A stretch of DNA of 64,000 bases. Origin: Nocardia vulneris (GTDB lineage Bacteria > Actinomycetota > Actinomycetes > Mycobacteriales > Mycobacteriaceae). The position numbers and the translations under genes are program-made. The stretch covers positions 62,001 to 126,000 of the forward strand of contig NZ_BDCI01000007.1 of the NCBI RefSeq assembly GCF_001613425.1, written 5' to 3'. The notes under the pieces are model-generated. The model searched no databases. It had not been told where the DNA came from and saw only the letters and a list, made by a program, of their open reading frames with translations. Below are positions 16,701-24,406 of this stretch, in pieces. The stretch's first letter is position 1. Every line of letters begins with the position of its first letter.

Positions 16701-18095
16701 ACCAGCTGGACCGCGCCGGAGGACTCGGTACGCGCGCTGACCGGTCCGAAACCCACACTGACACTCGAACTTCCCGAGCCGGCGCTCGTGACGGGCCTCG
16801 ATTTGACGCCGCCGCTGGGTGGACTCCCGGCCACCCCCACCGCGGTGGTGGTGAATCTGGGCGACGGACCGCAGGTGCGGGAACTGGGACCGGGCGACCC
16901 GGGCACCCCGCGCCGGATCTCGCTGCACCCCACCGTGACCGACCGCATCGAACTCAGCCTCCAGTCCTGGCGGCCGGTGCTCGACCAGACCGCGCTCGGC
17001 TTCGTGCTCTCGCAACCGCCCGGACTGGCCGAGGTCGAGGTGCTCGGCCCCGGCTACCCGGCCCCCGCGCCGCTGGATCGAGAGATCACCGTCCCCTGCG
17101 CGCTCGGACCGACGATCACTGTCGACGGACAGATCCGGCACACCTCGGTCACCGCTACCGCGGCCGAGCTGCGCTCCGGCGCACCGGTTCCCGCGCGGGT
17201 GTGCGCGGACGACGCTGCGCCGCAGACCGATTCCGACGCCCTCGGGCTGGCATCGGGCCGGGCAGATGTCACCGTCGGCCCGACCGACCTGTTCTTCGTC
17301 GATCGGCTTCGCCTGGACCGCACCGATTTCCCGGCCGCCGCCCCGGCGGACCAGGGCACCCGCGTACTGGTGCTGCCGTTGAGCACGAACGTCGGCTGGC
17401 AGGCGAAAACGGCCGACGGGCGGGCGCTGGAACCCGTGGTCGTCGACGGCTGGCAACAGGCCTGGCTGGTCCCGGCCGACGCCCGCGGACCCGTCACGGT
17501 GTCGTTCCCGATCGACCGCTGGTATCGCCTCGGGATCTTCGGCGGACTCCTGCTCTTGCTCCCGCTGTTCTTCCTCGCGCTTCCTCGGCGTACGCGTACT
17601 TCGAAAAAGGCTGTTGCCGAGGGGGATACCGCGCCCGAAAACGCTGCCTCACCGGGCTCCGAAGTGCCGGACACCACGCCCAACACAGGCGCGGCAACGA
17701 AAACCGGTGCCGACGAACCCCACATCCCGCGCGACACAGCCGCAACGCCGAAAGCCCCTGCCGACGAGCCGGATTCCGCGCCGCGCACGTGGGGTACCCG
17801 CTGGCTCGGGGCGCTCGGACTCGCCGCGGCCGCGACGGTGATCGCCGGTCCGGTCGCAACCCTGCTCACCGCGGGCACACTCGCGGCCGTCCGGTTCCGG
17901 CCCCGGTACGCGGCGCGCGCACTGGTCGTCGTCGCGGGCGTCGGCACCGTGCTGTCGGCGGCGGTGCTGTCCACCGGGCCGTGGCGTTCGGGCGACGGCT
18001 ATCTCGGCGGCTCGCTCTGGGCACAGTTGCCCGCGCTGCTCGCCGTGGTCGCCGTCGGAGTCGCGGCGCTGCCGCCCGCGCGCCGGAAGAACTGA
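13704..18095 (+). CDS. aftD: Arabinofuranosyltransferase AftD, with apparent CTG start
   Basis: This roughly 1463-residue GT-C membrane glycosyltransferase adds arabinofuranose to arabinogalactan/lipoarabinomannan from decaprenyl-phosphoryl-arabinose. Residues 30-450 hold many membrane helices, with the DTKYDLTQNPLGFL motif after the first. A large periplasmic part carries two discoidin-like carbohydrate-binding repeats (AAVDGDPATAWIS near 767; AATDGDPRTSW near 993). A helix follows near 1273, then a Pro/Thr/Glu linker (1296-1363) and terminal helices. Homology begins around APLGRRWF, but no ATG, GTG or TTG exists in frame between 13524 and that point. CTG 13704, overlapping the DUF2613 stop, is the best start. 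Length agrees with M. tuberculosis AftD (about 1400). Confidence 0.9.
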   Translation: MTSALTADSLAPAAASRRHSTAPLGRRWFAGTVLAAFLLTFLQAPGRTVADTKYDLTQNPLGFLERASHLWSSQAPMGQVQNQAYGYFFPHGAFFSAGHVLGVPAWATQRIWWALLLLAGFWGIVRLCETLGIGTRGSRIVAALAFALSPRVLTTLGSISSETLPMMLAPWVLLAPAALGLRGRTRRRGGAASPAGSALALALMGSVNAVATVAAFLPALLWWGSYRPNREWWRFTRAWVPLLVLATFWWAVPLLLLGKVSPPFLDYIESSGVTTQWASLAEVLRGTDSWTPFVSPERIAGAVLVTQPAAVLATGLLAAAGMAGLALRSMPHRGRLALILCVGLIGICAGYVGELGGPFAESVRLFLDSGGAPLRNVHKLEPLIRIPLVLGLAQLLARVPLPASVPMPVWRSAFAHPERDRVVAVAALVLTALTLATSLAWTGRLAPRGAYDRVPAYWEQTAQWLHDHAADTRALVVPGAPFGSQVWGLTRDEPLQALASTPWAVRDSVPLNPPGTIRAMDSVQRLIADGRPSTGLAPTLAGQGIGILVLRNDLDAETSRSTRPMLAHRAIEGSPGLTKVAEFGAPIESAVIAEDLVADGDLRPAYPAVEIYRVGAPAPGTPAEVRSGTGAPQSFPGAYTVPLGTMPIVQGGPEVLERLRRDPGTTNAPALLAADAVRAGLPIGPLTVTDTPMDREADFGRVDNHNSALRAPGDARRTHNLVPDYPVDGAEPVRGEWSGATVTASSSAADATQLGGAAPGSSTAAAVDGDPATAWISNGTEHALGQWLRLELDQPVKAGQLTFSTSAAAIGDPVKWVEVRTANGTVTTRIPEPGTPVSVSLPAGRTTWVTITAVRTETGKRGGQFGISELTLDDYSVRDQPVRVDIRHRTVLPPTQPGAQVRGWDLGQEFPGRSGCFDSPNRVRCSKGLALAPEEPGTFQRTLSVPEPMSVTPELTVRTRQGPALEALLTDPGRPVARGQADVGDVRGAAFAATDGDPRTSWTAPEDSVRALTGPKPTLTLELPEPALVTGLDLTPPLGGLPATPTAVVVNLGDGPQVRELGPGDPGTPRRISLHPTVTDRIELSLQSWRPVLDQTALGFVLSQPPGLAEVEVLGPGYPAPAPLDREITVPCALGPTITVDGQIRHTSVTATAAELRSGAPVPARVCADDAAPQTDSDALGLASGRADVTVGPTDLFFVDRLRLDRTDFPAAAPADQGTRVLVLPLSTNVGWQAKTADGRALEPVVVDGWQQAWLVPADARGPVTVSFPIDRWYRLGIFGGLLLLLPLFFLALPRRTRTSKKAVAEGDTAPENAASPGSEVPDTTPNTGAATKTGADEPHIPRDTAATPKAPADEPDSAPRTWGTRWLGALGLAAAATVIAGPVATLLTAGTLAAVRFRPRYAARALVVVAGVGTVLSAAVLSTGPWRSGDGYLGGSLWAQLPALLAVVAVGVAALPPARRKN

Positions 18096-18154
18096 CCGGC
18101 CCGGTATCGATTCAGGCTGCGGCGCAACGGACCTCGTTGCTAATGTGGCCCGGC

Positions 18155-18655
18155 GTGGACACCTGTGCAGAATGTGGTTTCGTGTACGACCTGACCCGCG
18201 CGACCGACGTGGCGTCACTGGCCACCGAGCACGCCGTCGAATATGCCGACCTGCTCCTCACCGATTCGCCGAAACTACGGCAGCGCCCAGCGCCCGAGGT
18301 GTGGTCGCCGCTCGAATACGCCTGCCACATGCGCGATGTGCTGTTCGTGCAACGCGAACGCGCGCTCGCCGCCCGCCGCTGGGAAACCCCCGAGGCGACG
18401 CCGATGGGCCGGGACGAACGCGTCGAGCACGACGGCTACGCGGATCAGCGTCCGTCGGATGTCGGCAGGCAGCTGCGCGACGCCGCGCAATTGTTCGCCA
18501 ACGTGCTGGACCGGTTGCAGGACGAGGACTGGGAGCGCACCCTGATCTACAGCTTCCCGGAGCGCCAAGAACGTTCGGTGCGCTGGCTCGCGCTGCACAC
18601 CCTGCACGAATTGCGCCATCACCTGCGCGACATGCACCTCCAGCTGGACAACTGA
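18155..18655 (+). CDS. DinB-superfamily four-helix protein
   Basis: This 166-residue DinB-like protein begins DTCAECGFVYDLT with a CxxC pair. Putative metal-binding His residues lie in LEYACHMRDVLFVQRER and in the C-terminal ALHTLHELRHHLRDMHL, as in DinB/YfiT metalloproteins that often transfer or remove thiol groups (for example mycothiol-dependent enzymes). GTG 18155 is preferred: TAATGT (18141-18146) lies 8 bp before it, giving a leaderless transcript. ATG 18143 is the in-frame alternative. The substrate is unknown. Confidence 0.82.
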   Translation: MDTCAECGFVYDLTRATDVASLATEHAVEYADLLLTDSPKLRQRPAPEVWSPLEYACHMRDVLFVQRERALAARRWETPEATPMGRDERVEHDGYADQRPSDVGRQLRDAAQLFANVLDRLQDEDWERTLIYSFPERQERSVRWLALHTLHELRHHLRDMHLQLDN

Positions 18656-18692
18656 CGCGCGCCTGGACAGCTGCCGCGCAAGGCGATCCGGC

Positions 18693-19901
18693 TCACGGAG
18701 CGGCGAGGCGGTCCTCTTCCTCGATTTCGCGCGGCGGCTGCGGCCGGTCCCAGCGCCGCATCCACTGCCGCACCGGCTCCTCGATCAATGCATAGCTGGC
18801 CGCAGCCACGGGCAGGGTCAGCGCGATGGTGAGCCCGAGGACGTAGCCGAAATCGCCCGCGAACGGCAGGATTCCGAAGACCGGGAAGACCACCGAGAGC
18901 ACCGCGAGATGCCAGATGAAGATGCCGTAGGACCAGCGCCCGACGGTCGCGGCCACCCGGGACTCCAGCCACCGGTGCGACCGGCCCGGCGCTCCGAGGA
19001 CCAGCGGGGCGAGCAGGGTGAAGCCGATGATCGCGCCGAGACCCATCTTCGCCGCGTACTGCCACGGCTGCGCGTGCGTCAGTCCGGCGGGGCCCGCGAC
19101 ATCGGTCGCCGAGACACCGAACGCGACCGCCGCGACCGCCCACATCAGCGGCTGGTTCCCCACCGCACGCCAACCCTTCGATAGCCGTTCGCTATGAAGC
19201 GACAGTTCGGCCAGCACCATTCCCATCGCGAACCACGGCAGATATGCGGGCAGCCAATTATCGGAATGGATGGCGTCGGGGGTCGGCACCGGAATGAAGT
19301 TCCAGCCCAGACACACCGCCGCGAATACGAGCAGCACGGGGACCCGGTACCGGGCGGCGTTCCCGCGCAACCACACCAGGGCGAACGCGAGCAACGGCAG
19401 CACCAGATAGAAGGCCACCTCCACCGAGAGACTCCACATCTGGGTCAGCCCATCGGTCAGCGTCAACGGCACGAATACCTGCAGCAGCGCCAGATTCGAC
19501 ACCCACACGCGCAGGCCCGCCGTCCCGGCCGCACCGGGCAGCAGCACCAGCACCGCGATCACCACCACCCAGTACGCGGGCAGAATGCGCGCGGCCCGAT
19601 GCCGGAGGTAGTAGCCGACCGACGGGGCCGGTCCCAGCCCGCGCGCCGCCGTCGCGTGCGGACGCCACAGCAGGAAACCGGAGAGCGCGAAGAACACCGC
19701 AACCGCCATGTCGAACCGTCCCCACACCCGTCCGAGCACGGGGGTATTGGCCGCACCGGTCTGAAAAGCCACGTGCGTCAACAACACTCCGAGCGCGGCC
19801 AGTCCGCGCATACCTTCCAATGCGGGCAGAAATGCGCGCGCGGGGACGGATTCGGCGGCCGCGGGAACGGTCGCGCCGGCGGTGGGCAGCGTTGCGGTCA
19901 T
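18693..19901 (-). CDS. Acyltransferase 3 family membrane protein
   Basis: This 402-residue protein has about ten membrane helices and the acyltransferase-3 entry motif LEGMRGLAALGVLLTHVAF, in which the His is the proposed catalytic residue. It also has FFALSGFLLWRP and a later MWSLSVEVAFYLVLPL. Such enzymes O-acylate envelope sugars or lipids using cytoplasmic acyl donors. Its location near aftD matches M. tuberculosis Rv0228. The start is ATG 19901, with GGAG just upstream. The acceptor is unknown. Confidence 0.88.
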   Translation of the reverse strand: MTATLPTAGATVPAAAESVPARAFLPALEGMRGLAALGVLLTHVAFQTGAANTPVLGRVWGRFDMAVAVFFALSGFLLWRPHATAARGLGPAPSVGYYLRHRAARILPAYWVVVIAVLVLLPGAAGTAGLRVWVSNLALLQVFVPLTLTDGLTQMWSLSVEVAFYLVLPLLAFALVWLRGNAARYRVPVLLVFAAVCLGWNFIPVPTPDAIHSDNWLPAYLPWFAMGMVLAELSLHSERLSKGWRAVGNQPLMWAVAAVAFGVSATDVAGPAGLTHAQPWQYAAKMGLGAIIGFTLLAPLVLGAPGRSHRWLESRVAATVGRWSYGIFIWHLAVLSVVFPVFGILPFAGDFGYVLGLTIALTLPVAAASYALIEEPVRQWMRRWDRPQPPREIEEEDRLAAP

Positions 19902-20107
19902 CGGGCTCCAGTCTGCCTTGCCGATTTTCAGGTGATAACTCTACGTTTCACATTTCGCGCTAAACTCGGGCGATTTCTCGGCCGTTTCCGGCCTCGACGC
20001 CGCATGGTACGACATCGGACTGTTAGTGTCGGGGCTCACGAGTGCCACGGGGGTTGAACCCGGGGCACTCGCCGGAACGACCCTGTTCTACGACGAGGAG
20101 AGTTTGC

Positions 20108-21253
20108 ATGGCACTGAGTGCCGGAACCAGAAGGACGGTGGCCTGCCTGCTCGTGGGTCTCGGCGCGTTGCTGATCGTCGCCGCGCTGATGATCCCGACA
20201 TACACCGTCGGCAAACTGGCGAAGACTCCTCTCGATCTCGAGATCACCACGATCGCGACCAACCAGCCTGGTGAAGAGAGTCTCGTGCTGGACTCCAAGT
20301 CGCTCACCGGCGACGGCGTCGCGAAGATCGACAAGGACGTCAACCTGGTCTCGCAGCGCTTTCTCACCGTCGAAGAGCCCTCCGATGCCTCCGAGATGAC
20401 GGTGCAGGCGGGCTCGACGTTGCGGCGCACCGACAAGCAGGGCGACACCGGCCTGCTGACCGCGACCATCGACCGCGTCACCATCGACCGCAAGACCGGC
20501 GAGCCGGTCGACAAGGAGCCGAACGGCTCCATCGCGGTCACGGTGAACAAGGAGATGCAGTCGGTCGCCGACCCGGTGCAGCACACCGGCCTGCAGTACC
20601 GCTTCCCGATCGGTACCGAGAAGAAGACCTACCCGTACTTCGATCTCAACGTGCGCAAGACCTACGACATCAACTTCGTCGAGGAAACCGAGATCAACAG
20701 CCTGAAGGTCTACCACTTCCAGCAGACCATCCCGGCGACCAACCTCTACGACGTGGTGCCCGCGCCGACCAACAAGCTGACCTTCCCGGCCGCCAAGTGG
20801 GGCGTCGAGGGCGAGGGTGACGTCACCATGGCCCGCTGGTACAGCAACACCCGCGACGTGTGGGTCGAGCCGGAGACCGGCACCGTGATCAAGGGTGGCG
20901 AGCAGCTGCACCTGTTCTACGCGCGTTCCGGCGACAAGCCCGAGGTCAGCGCGCTGAAGTCGCATATCGTCTTCAACGAGAACACCATCGAGTCGCAGAT
21001 CGCGGTGGCCAAGGAGAACATCGACAAGCTGTCGCTGTACGGCCGGATCATGCCGATCATCCTCGGTGTGCTCGGCGTGATCGCGTTGATCGTAGGCGTG
21101 ATCCTCGGCGTGCGCGGCGGCTCCGCGGCCGCCCCGGCGGGCAGCGGCGGGCCGTTGAACCGGCGCTCCGGTGGTTCGGCCGCAGCCGGTGGGACGCGCC
21201 CTGTGGACAACGATCCGCCGACCGAACAGATCAAGATCACGAAGCAACCGTGA
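20108..21253 (+). CDS. DUF3068 (PorA-family) envelope protein
   Basis: This 381-residue protein is anchored by an N-terminal helix (VACLLVGLGALLIVAALMIP) and a C-terminal helix (IMPIILGVLGVIALIVGVIL). The extracytoplasmic domain between them is rich in acidic and Lys residues (KTYDINFVEETEINSLKVYH). ATG 20108 has the strong site GAGGAGAG five bases upstream. It corresponds to M. tuberculosis Rv0227c, a conserved mycolata protein. The database label PorA family does not prove a pore. A strong terminator follows immediately, so it is a single-gene unit. Confidence 0.85.
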   Translation: MALSAGTRRTVACLLVGLGALLIVAALMIPTYTVGKLAKTPLDLEITTIATNQPGEESLVLDSKSLTGDGVAKIDKDVNLVSQRFLTVEEPSDASEMTVQAGSTLRRTDKQGDTGLLTATIDRVTIDRKTGEPVDKEPNGSIAVTVNKEMQSVADPVQHTGLQYRFPIGTEKKTYPYFDLNVRKTYDINFVEETEINSLKVYHFQQTIPATNLYDVVPAPTNKLTFPAAKWGVEGEGDVTMARWYSNTRDVWVEPETGTVIKGGEQLHLFYARSGDKPEVSALKSHIVFNENTIESQIAVAKENIDKLSLYGRIMPIILGVLGVIALIVGVILGVRGGSAAAPAGSGGPLNRRSGGSAAAGGTRPVDNDPPTEQIKITKQP

Positions 21254-21269
21254 TGTAGCACCGCGATTC

Positions 21270-21294
21270 GGCCCCCGGTCCTCGACCGGGGGCC
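21270..21294 (+). terminator. Rho-independent terminator after the DUF3068 gene
   Basis: Perfect 11-bp stem GGCCCCCGGTC (21270-21280) / GACCGGGGGCC (21284-21294) with a CTC loop, followed by GTTTCATTT. It also serves the convergent VOC gene, whose stop is at 21298. Confidence 0.88.
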
Positions 21295-21297
21295 GTT

Positions 21298-21654
21298 TCA
21301 TTTGTAGGCCACCGGGTGTCGCGGTTCGTAGAGCAGCATGGTGCCCGCGCCCGGTACCCGCAGGTCGATACACCGGCCGAAGCCGCGATCGACCATCTCG
21401 CCCGCGAATTCCGCACCGCGACCGGCCAATTCGGCGACAGTCTGCGCCAGGTCGTCGCACATCAGCGAGATCTCGTGCACCGGCACGCCGTCCGTCGGAT
21501 GCACACCGAGTTCGCTCGGGCCGGTCCCGAAAATCAACCAGCCCCCGTGCGCATCCACATGCGGCCAGCGCAGCACGTCACGAAAAAACGCCCGCGCCGC
21601 CTCCGGATCCGTCGCGTACACCAGCGTGTGCACAGCAGTGATCATGCGCGCCAT
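21298..21654 (-). CDS. VOC (glyoxalase/bleomycin-resistance fold) protein
   Basis: This 118-residue protein is a single VOC module: ITAVHTLVYATDPEAARAFF, GGWLIFGTGPSELGVHP, HEISLMCDDLAQTVAELAGRG, then DLRVPGAGTMLLYEPRHP. Candidate metal ligands are His9, His52 and the Glu in LYEPRH. VOC proteins act as lyases, dioxygenases or binding proteins; nothing nearby identifies the substrate. ATG 21654 is used; an ATG three codons later is possible. Confidence 0.82.
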   Translation of the reverse strand: MARMITAVHTLVYATDPEAARAFFRDVLRWPHVDAHGGWLIFGTGPSELGVHPTDGVPVHEISLMCDDLAQTVAELAGRGAEFAGEMVDRGFGRCIDLRVPGAGTMLLYEPRHPVAYK

Positions 21655-21983
21655 CGTAGGCCAGAAACCCTGTCACCAGGGGTGATACGCCGTGCGAGGC
21701 GGCTACGAGCGAGTGCCGGGTCACCATCGGCCACCCTGCACCATCGCCGGCCACGCACCGGCGCCTCCCCGCGTACAAGTCGGGACATCGCCGAACGCAG
21801 ACCGCCGGCACCACCGCCGAGTTCGACTGTCGCCTCAGCATGCGCTGTCCGCAGGTCCGCAGTGGAGCCCGCCGCACAGCCGAGCCGACGCAACCATCAC
21901 GCGACGCCGAACTCAACGGACAGCTACGCCCTGTGCCGCGGGTCCACAGCGGAACCCGCGGCACAGTCGGCCCGGTGCATCGG

Positions 21984-22388
21984 TCAGGCGGCGTCGAGGG
22001 CCGCACCGATCTTGCGGGCCATCGCCGCGACGGCCGGGGCAGGCGTGCCCTTGCCGAACTGGGCCGCGTCGACGGCGACCAGGACGGTGTCGCGGAAGTT
22101 GCCCGCCTCGGCCGGGTACTGCTCGCCGAGCAGCGTCATGGCCGCGGTCAGGGCAGGCAGCACCTGGTCGGCGAGTTCGGCGACGGACTTGCCGGGCAGG
22201 TGGATGTCCCGGGACTTGGCCGCGAGCACATGCCCGACCAAGCCGGTCGCGGAGGTCAACGCGGTGGAGCCCTGCGCGATGCCCTTGTGCGGCGCACCGG
22301 CGGCCGCGATCAGCGAAACCGCGCCGTAGGCGGCGGTGCGCAGGGTGGCCTTGTCCTGGTCGGTCAGGGTGCTGGTGATGATGCTCAT
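21984..22388 (-). CDS. Conserved actinobacterial protein of unknown function
   Basis: This 134-residue, mostly helical protein has no Cys, signal or membrane helix. It opens MSIITSTLTDQDKATLRTAA and contains LVGHVLAAKSRDIHLPGKSV and VAELADQVLPALTAAMTLLG. ATG 22388 has GAGGAGT eight bases upstream; the frame continues upstream with non-conserved, shadow-like sequence. I recognise the general pattern as an actinobacterial family but cannot name it. Three 18-bp tandem repeats lie about 180 bp upstream of its start. Confidence 0.72.
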   Translation of the reverse strand: MSIITSTLTDQDKATLRTAAYGAVSLIAAAGAPHKGIAQGSTALTSATGLVGHVLAAKSRDIHLPGKSVAELADQVLPALTAAMTLLGEQYPAEAGNFRDTVLVAVDAAQFGKGTPAPAVAAMARKIGAALDAA

Positions 22389-22565
22389 GGTGAGTACTCC
22401 TCGTAATCGTTTGTGGCAGTGGCCGGAACCCCGTTGGCGCCGGCCGCTTTGTTCGATGGATGTACTTTCGCCGGGTCGCCTGACACCGCCCTGACAGCCA
22501 CCTGACACTGCCGCTGACACCAAATGGGCGCACGCCGGACGTGCTGCCGGGACCGGCCCGCACCC

Positions 22566-22619
22566 GGGCCGGACCTACTCCGGGGGCCGGACCTGCTGCG
22601 AGGGCCGGACCTGCTTCGA
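22566..22619. repeat. 18-bp tandem repeat, three copies
   Basis: Units 22566-22583, 22584-22601 and 22602-22619 share GGGCCGGACCT; copies 2 and 3 differ at a single base (GGGCCGGACCTGCTGCGA versus GGGCCGGACCTGCTTCGA). Confidence 0.85.
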
Positions 22620-22780
22620 GGCCTGGTCATGCGGGCCACGAGCGCGTCAACGGCGCAGGCGCTCGCAGCGACAGAGGGAGTGAGAACTCACGCTCGGAGG
22701 TCTTTCCCCAGCCCGTGAACGCACGGTCGCGACGCAGCCCCCTACGCGAGTGTCTGCGCGCACCTCACGCCAACCCACGC

Positions 22781-22900
22781 ACCTCACGCCACCGCGCACA
22801 CCTCGCCGCCACCCGCGCACACCCTCACGCCGCCCCACGCACCTCACGCCACCGCGCACACCTCACCGCCACCCGCGCACACCCTCACGTCGCCCCGCGC
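22781..22900. repeat. 60-bp tandem repeat, two copies
   Basis: 22781-22840 and 22841-22900 align without gaps. The first 50 bases differ at only a few positions, and the last copy decays at its end. Each unit is itself built of roughly 20-bp sub-blocks around CCTCACGCC / CCGCGCACA. The tract starts with a further degenerate sub-block near 22761. Confidence 0.85.
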
Positions 22901-23004
22901 ACTTAATGTCACCCCGCGCGCGTGTCAGCTGAACGACATGCGCGCGGGACGGCGAAAGGTGCGCGGGGTGGGGAGACGTTGCCGCGGTGGCTGTCTCGGG
23001 TGCG

Positions 23005-24237
23005 TCAGCGGATCTGGTGACGGTCGCGCTCTGCTGTGCGCAGGACGATGGCGGCGACTACGAGGGTCGTGGTGGCGGCGCAGGCGGCGGCGGTGGTGAT
23101 GAGGGCGGGGGTCGAGCGGGCGAACGCGACCATCAGCGTCACCTCGATCGCCAGGCCCAGCCAGGTCAGGGCGGCGAGGGCGGTGCGGTCGACGGCGATG
23201 GCGGACAGCATCGCGCCTTGGAGTACGGCGAGGATCGCACCGTGCAAGGCGAACAGCCACAGCAGTCCTTGAATGGGGGCGTAGTCCTGGCCCGCCAGCA
23301 CCGGCGCGATCGGTGCGGCCAGGGCGGCGCACAGCACGGCGGCGATGCCGATACCGGACAGCACGGCCAGCGCCGACCGGATCGCGCGCGCCGAATGCGT
23401 CGGCTGCGCCATCCGCGGGTACAGCACCACGCCGACCGCCTGCGGCAGCCAAAACGCGATCTTAGTCGCGATGGTGCCCAGCGCATAACGGCTGGCGTCC
23501 GCGTCGTCGAGGACCATCCGGACGACGATCAGATCGGCGGACGACAGGGCCATCAGCGCCGCCTGCACCTGCGCGGCCCGCAGCACCGGCAGTACTCCGA
23601 TGGCCTGCACTACTTCGTCTTCGTCCACGTCGGCGGTGCGGTCGCGCGGGGCGGGCGAGCCCGCGACGAACCTGGCGAACGCCGCCGCCCCCGCGATACC
23701 CGCGGCCGCCGCGATCAATGCCGGGGCCGCGCCACCCCCAGCGGCGAGCACGACCAGCGCGGGCGCGACCCTGGCGATCCCGGCCGCGCCGAGTACGACG
23801 CCCAACGCTCGAAACCGCCTGCCCCCCTGCAACACTCCCTGTTCACCGGACAGCAGCACCAGGGCGGGGGCCGCGCACAACGCCGCGGCGCAAGCGGCGA
23901 CGCCGACGTTCAACGCCGTGGTCACCACCGGAATCAACAACGCGACGACCACCGCCACGATCACCGCGCACCGCCACTGCAGCCCGCGCAACGCGGCGGC
24001 ACTCGCACCCCGGACCAGTTCCCGGGCCACCACGTTCTGCAAGGCCAGCGCGGGCACCGCACACAGCAACTGCACCGCGAGCAGGCTCGCGAACTCGCTG
24101 TATCCGGCGACGCCCAGCCAGCGGCCCGCCAGCAGCTGCAACAGATAGCCCGCCACGTTGGCGGTCATCGCACCCGCCGTCACCAACGTCAGATCCGCCA
24201 CCACAGGAAATCGACGGACCGCAGACACGCTCGCCAT
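23005..24237 (-). CDS. Polysaccharide flippase (Wzx/MATE-like, MOP superfamily)
   Basis: This 410-residue integral membrane protein has about 12 helices. It begins FPVVADLTLVTAGAMTANVA and GYSEFASLLAVQ, typical of the polysaccharide-transport branch of the MOP superfamily. It is predicted to flip lipid-linked sugars or polymer across the membrane. ATG 24237 follows a purine-rich GGGTGGG; GTG 24255 is an in-frame alternative. It diverges from a GT-C-like membrane gene across a large hairpin, and a GT4 enzyme lies beyond that. These three fit one envelope-glycan pathway. I do not know of this gene at the matching M. tuberculosis position. Confidence 0.8.
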   Translation of the reverse strand: MASVSAVRRFPVVADLTLVTAGAMTANVAGYLLQLLAGRWLGVAGYSEFASLLAVQLLCAVPALALQNVVARELVRGASAAALRGLQWRCAVIVAVVVALLIPVVTTALNVGVAACAAALCAAPALVLLSGEQGVLQGGRRFRALGVVLGAAGIARVAPALVVLAAGGGAAPALIAAAAGIAGAAAFARFVAGSPAPRDRTADVDEDEVVQAIGVLPVLRAAQVQAALMALSSADLIVVRMVLDDADASRYALGTIATKIAFWLPQAVGVVLYPRMAQPTHSARAIRSALAVLSGIGIAAVLCAALAAPIAPVLAGQDYAPIQGLLWLFALHGAILAVLQGAMLSAIAVDRTALAALTWLGLAIEVTLMVAFARSTPALITTAAACAATTTLVVAAIVLRTAERDRHQIR

Positions 24238-24283
24238 CGTCCCACCCGGTGGCACTTCGGCGGCTGCGCACCCCCTGGTCGGG

Positions 24284-24362
24284 CGTGTTCAAGATCAGGA
24301 GGAACTGGTGGCGGCATCGTTCGAGTAGCCGCCGCCGTCAGTTCCCCCTGATCATGAACGCG
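24284..24362. repeat. Long imperfect inverted repeat (32-bp arms)
   Basis: Left arm 24284-24315 (contains GATCAGGAGGAACTG) and right arm 24331-24362 (contains CAGTTCCCCCTGATC) pair at 27 of 32 positions, leaving a 15-nt loop. The hairpin fills the divergent promoter region between the flippase and the GT-C-like gene, and lies upstream of the probable -10 hexamer of the latter (24393-24398). Confidence 0.85.
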
Positions 24363-24406
24363 TCCGCCGAGGCTGCCTCGGCGTAATGGACGTAGGGTGC
24401 ACAAGC

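Larger units (their letters stand above)
22389..23004. other. Gene-poor 616-bp region with two tandem-repeat tracts
   Basis: No gene is supported here. The part nearest 22388 must hold the promoter of the leftward 134-residue gene. The rest contains an 18-bp repeat (three copies) and a 60-bp repeat (two copies), and ends just beyond the 3' end of the flippase gene. The 60-bp tract is C-rich on the + strand, and its frames encode only low-complexity His/Pro/Thr/Arg peptides. Confidence 0.6.

Noticed and set aside
22781..22900. Possible CRISPR array
   Set aside because: Repeats are contiguous 60-bp units without spacers, only two copies, and no cas genes are nearby.
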